Source of the DNA: Lachnospiraceae bacterium
Lineage (GTDB): Bacteria > Bacillota_A > Clostridia > Lachnospirales > Lachnospiraceae
NCBI GenBank assembly: GCA_024690425.1
Contig: JAILCT010000027.1
Coordinates: 1-6,955 of the forward strand
Direction of reading: 5' to 3'
Length of the DNA: 6,955 nucleotides
The stretch's first letter is position 1. Each line of letters opens with the position of its first letter. The translations under genes were made by a program, and so were the position numbers. The notes beneath the pieces were generated by a model. The model had not been told where the DNA came from. It saw only the letters and a program-made list of their open reading frames with translations, and ran no database searches. Below, piece after piece: positions 5,942 to 6,955 of this stretch.

Positions 5942-6740
5942 TTTTATGTTTACCGGATAAAACTCCACTCTGTGTCAGATACACCAGTCCGATAGTTCCG
6001 ATAAGAACCAGTGTCGAAAGAGCGTTTACATCCGGAGAAACACCACTTTTGATACTCTCCATAACCTTAAGAGGATATGTCTTGGTCTGTCCGTTTACGA
6101 AATAACTTATGATCACATCATCTATCGACAGGGTAAATGCAAGCAGCGCTCCGCCCGCAATACCGGGTGCCAGTACCGGCAGCGTTATCTCGAAAAAAGT
6201 CACTATCCTGTTGGCTCCAAGATCCATGCTGGCTTCTTCAATGGACTTGTCATATCCCGAAAGCCTCGCCCTTACATTAAAGATCACATACGGTACACTG
6301 AAGCTTATATGTGAAAGGATCAGAGTCAACATGCCCCTTGGGATACCTGTATTTGAAAAAATAGTCAGCAGTGCGATACCTATAACTATTTCCGGAATGA
6401 CCACCGGTATATACAAAAGGCCGTTTATAAGTCCCTTACCTTTGAACTTATATCTGTAGATACCTACCGCGCCCAGCGTTCCTATAACGGTTGAAAGGAT
6501 CGTACTTGCAATAGCTATTACAATGGTATTACCGAATGACTCCAGCAGGGATGAATTACTCCAGAGCTTTATATACCAGTCAAATGTAAATCCCTTCCAG
6601 CTAAGGTACGGTTTTGTTGTTGTGGCATTGAAAGAATTGGCAACAACGACAAATATGGGAAGGAAGAGGAACAGATAAACAAGGCAGCAAAAGACTATGC
6701 TTATTCCCTTATTTCTTTTTTCTTTCTTAGTTTTTTTCAT
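5934..6740 (-). CDS. potC: PotC-like inner-membrane permease of a polyamine-type ABC transporter
   Basis: This 268-residue permease has six likely membrane segments (about 12-34, 70-94, 107-129, 136-156, 190-212, 240-258). The cytoplasmic EAA loop that contacts the ATPase is clear at about 168-193: EEASMDLGANR with G175, followed by the conserved ITLPVLAPGI. The SIDDVIISYF segment at 205-214 is characteristic of PotC/PotI-type permeases. The length is typical of the family. The N-terminus is very basic (KKTKKEKRNK) and cytoplasmic. It starts 8 nt after the potB stop. Its ribosome binding site AGGAGG overlaps that TAG stop and stands only 4 nt from the ATG, closer than usual. It would form the channel with PotB. 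No ATPase gene (potA) is in the window; one would be expected upstream of potB. Confidence 0.92.
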   Translation of the reverse strand: MKKTKKEKRNKGISIVFCCLVYLFLFLPIFVVVANSFNATTTKPYLSWKGFTFDWYIKLWSNSSLLESFGNTIVIAIASTILSTVIGTLGAVGIYRYKFKGKGLINGLLYIPVVIPEIVIGIALLTIFSNTGIPRGMLTLILSHISFSVPYVIFNVRARLSGYDKSIEEASMDLGANRIVTFFEITLPVLAPGIAGGALLAFTLSIDDVIISYFVNGQTKTYPLKVMESIKSGVSPDVNALSTLVLIGTIGLVYLTQSGVLSGKHKKI

Positions 6741-6748
6741 AGCGCCTC

Positions 6749-6955
6749 CTATACTCCCAGGCTGTCCATATCTCCGCCAAGCTTCTGGTAAAGTTTAACG
6801 AGCAGCAAAGTCACAAGTATCAATATGATCGAAAGTGCGGCACCAAGCGGCCAGTTATTCGCGCTCTTAAACTGTCTCTCTATAAGGTTACCGATCATAT
6901 CCGTATTTCCTCCGCCGAGGATGTTTGATACGAAGAAATAACCCAGGCAGGGAAT
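6749..6955 (-). CDS. potB: PotB-like permease, C-terminal fragment (cut by window edge)
   Basis: Sixty-eight C-terminal residues are present. They include IPCLGYFFVSNILGGGNTDM, then MIGNLIERQF and the segment NNWPLGAALSII running into a final membrane helix (about residues 37-53 of the fragment). The order of LGGG, IGNLI-x2-QF and NWPxGxALS is characteristic of PotB/PotH-type permeases. The product is a membrane permease partner of PotC. The gene ends with TAG at 6749-6751, inside the ribosome binding site of potC. The EAA loop and most of the protein lie outside the window. Confidence 0.88.
   Translation of the reverse strand: MPCLGYFFVSNILGGGNTDMIGNLIERQFKSANNWPLGAALSIILILVTLLLVKLYQKLGGDMDSLGV

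Noticed and set aside
6109..6459. Plus-strand open frame of 116 codons opposite potC
   Set aside because: It is the complement of the conserved EAA-loop region of PotC and has no supporting start signal.
1..6955. Mobile element, CRISPR array, tRNA or rRNA
   Set aside because: No transposase, integrase, regularly spaced repeats or RNA gene signature was seen on either strand.

Overview
The window looks like a stretch of a low-to-moderate GC Firmicute, most likely a Clostridia member of the Lachnospiraceae type. This rests on strong AGGAGG ribosome binding sites at nearly every gene, AT-rich intergenic DNA, a Gram-positive style lipoprotein signal on the binding protein, and protein flavour. 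It is an inference; there is no rRNA or other marker here.

Every recognisable gene is on the minus strand, so the operon reads from the right end to the left. In transcription order: the C-terminus of a PotB-type permease (6749-6955, cut by the window edge), PotC (5934-6740), the lipoprotein PotD (4843-5907), a first ornithine cyclodeaminase/mu-crystallin family protein (3669-4817), a 156-bp gap with a perfect 16-bp hairpin and a cluster of short AAGTA motifs (3513-3668), a second such protein (2379-3512), a small [2Fe-2S] protein like HcnA (2017-2343), a FAD/NAD oxidoreductase like HcnB with a C-terminal ferredoxin-type domain (424-2004), a separate BFD-type [2Fe-2S] protein (64-411), and the N-terminus of a DAO-family FAD oxidoreductase (1-80, cut). 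Apart from the hairpin gap, junctions are tight: 8 to 35 nt, or a 17-nt overlap. There is no gene-free stretch over 300 bp.

Functionally this reads as uptake plus oxidation of an amine or imino acid. A polyamine-type ABC transporter would import the substrate. A multi-subunit flavin/iron-sulfur dehydrogenase of the HcnABC, octopine/nopaline oxidase, sarcosine oxidase and archaeal dye-linked proline dehydrogenase superfamily would oxidise it. Two OCD-family proteins would handle the linked imine/amino acid chemistry. The arrangement recalls the octopine and nopaline catabolic regions of Agrobacterium (transport genes, oxidase subunits, ornithine cyclodeaminase), but with a Pot-type importer and extra iron-sulfur parts suited to an anaerobe. 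The substrate is not identified. The binding protein has lost some residues that hold spermidine in E. coli PotD, so it may not be a standard polyamine.

The points most worth following are the whole gene set as an uncharacterised amine-oxidising system, the rearranged iron-sulfur modules, the two diverged OCD paralogues, and the hairpin that separates transporter from enzyme genes.
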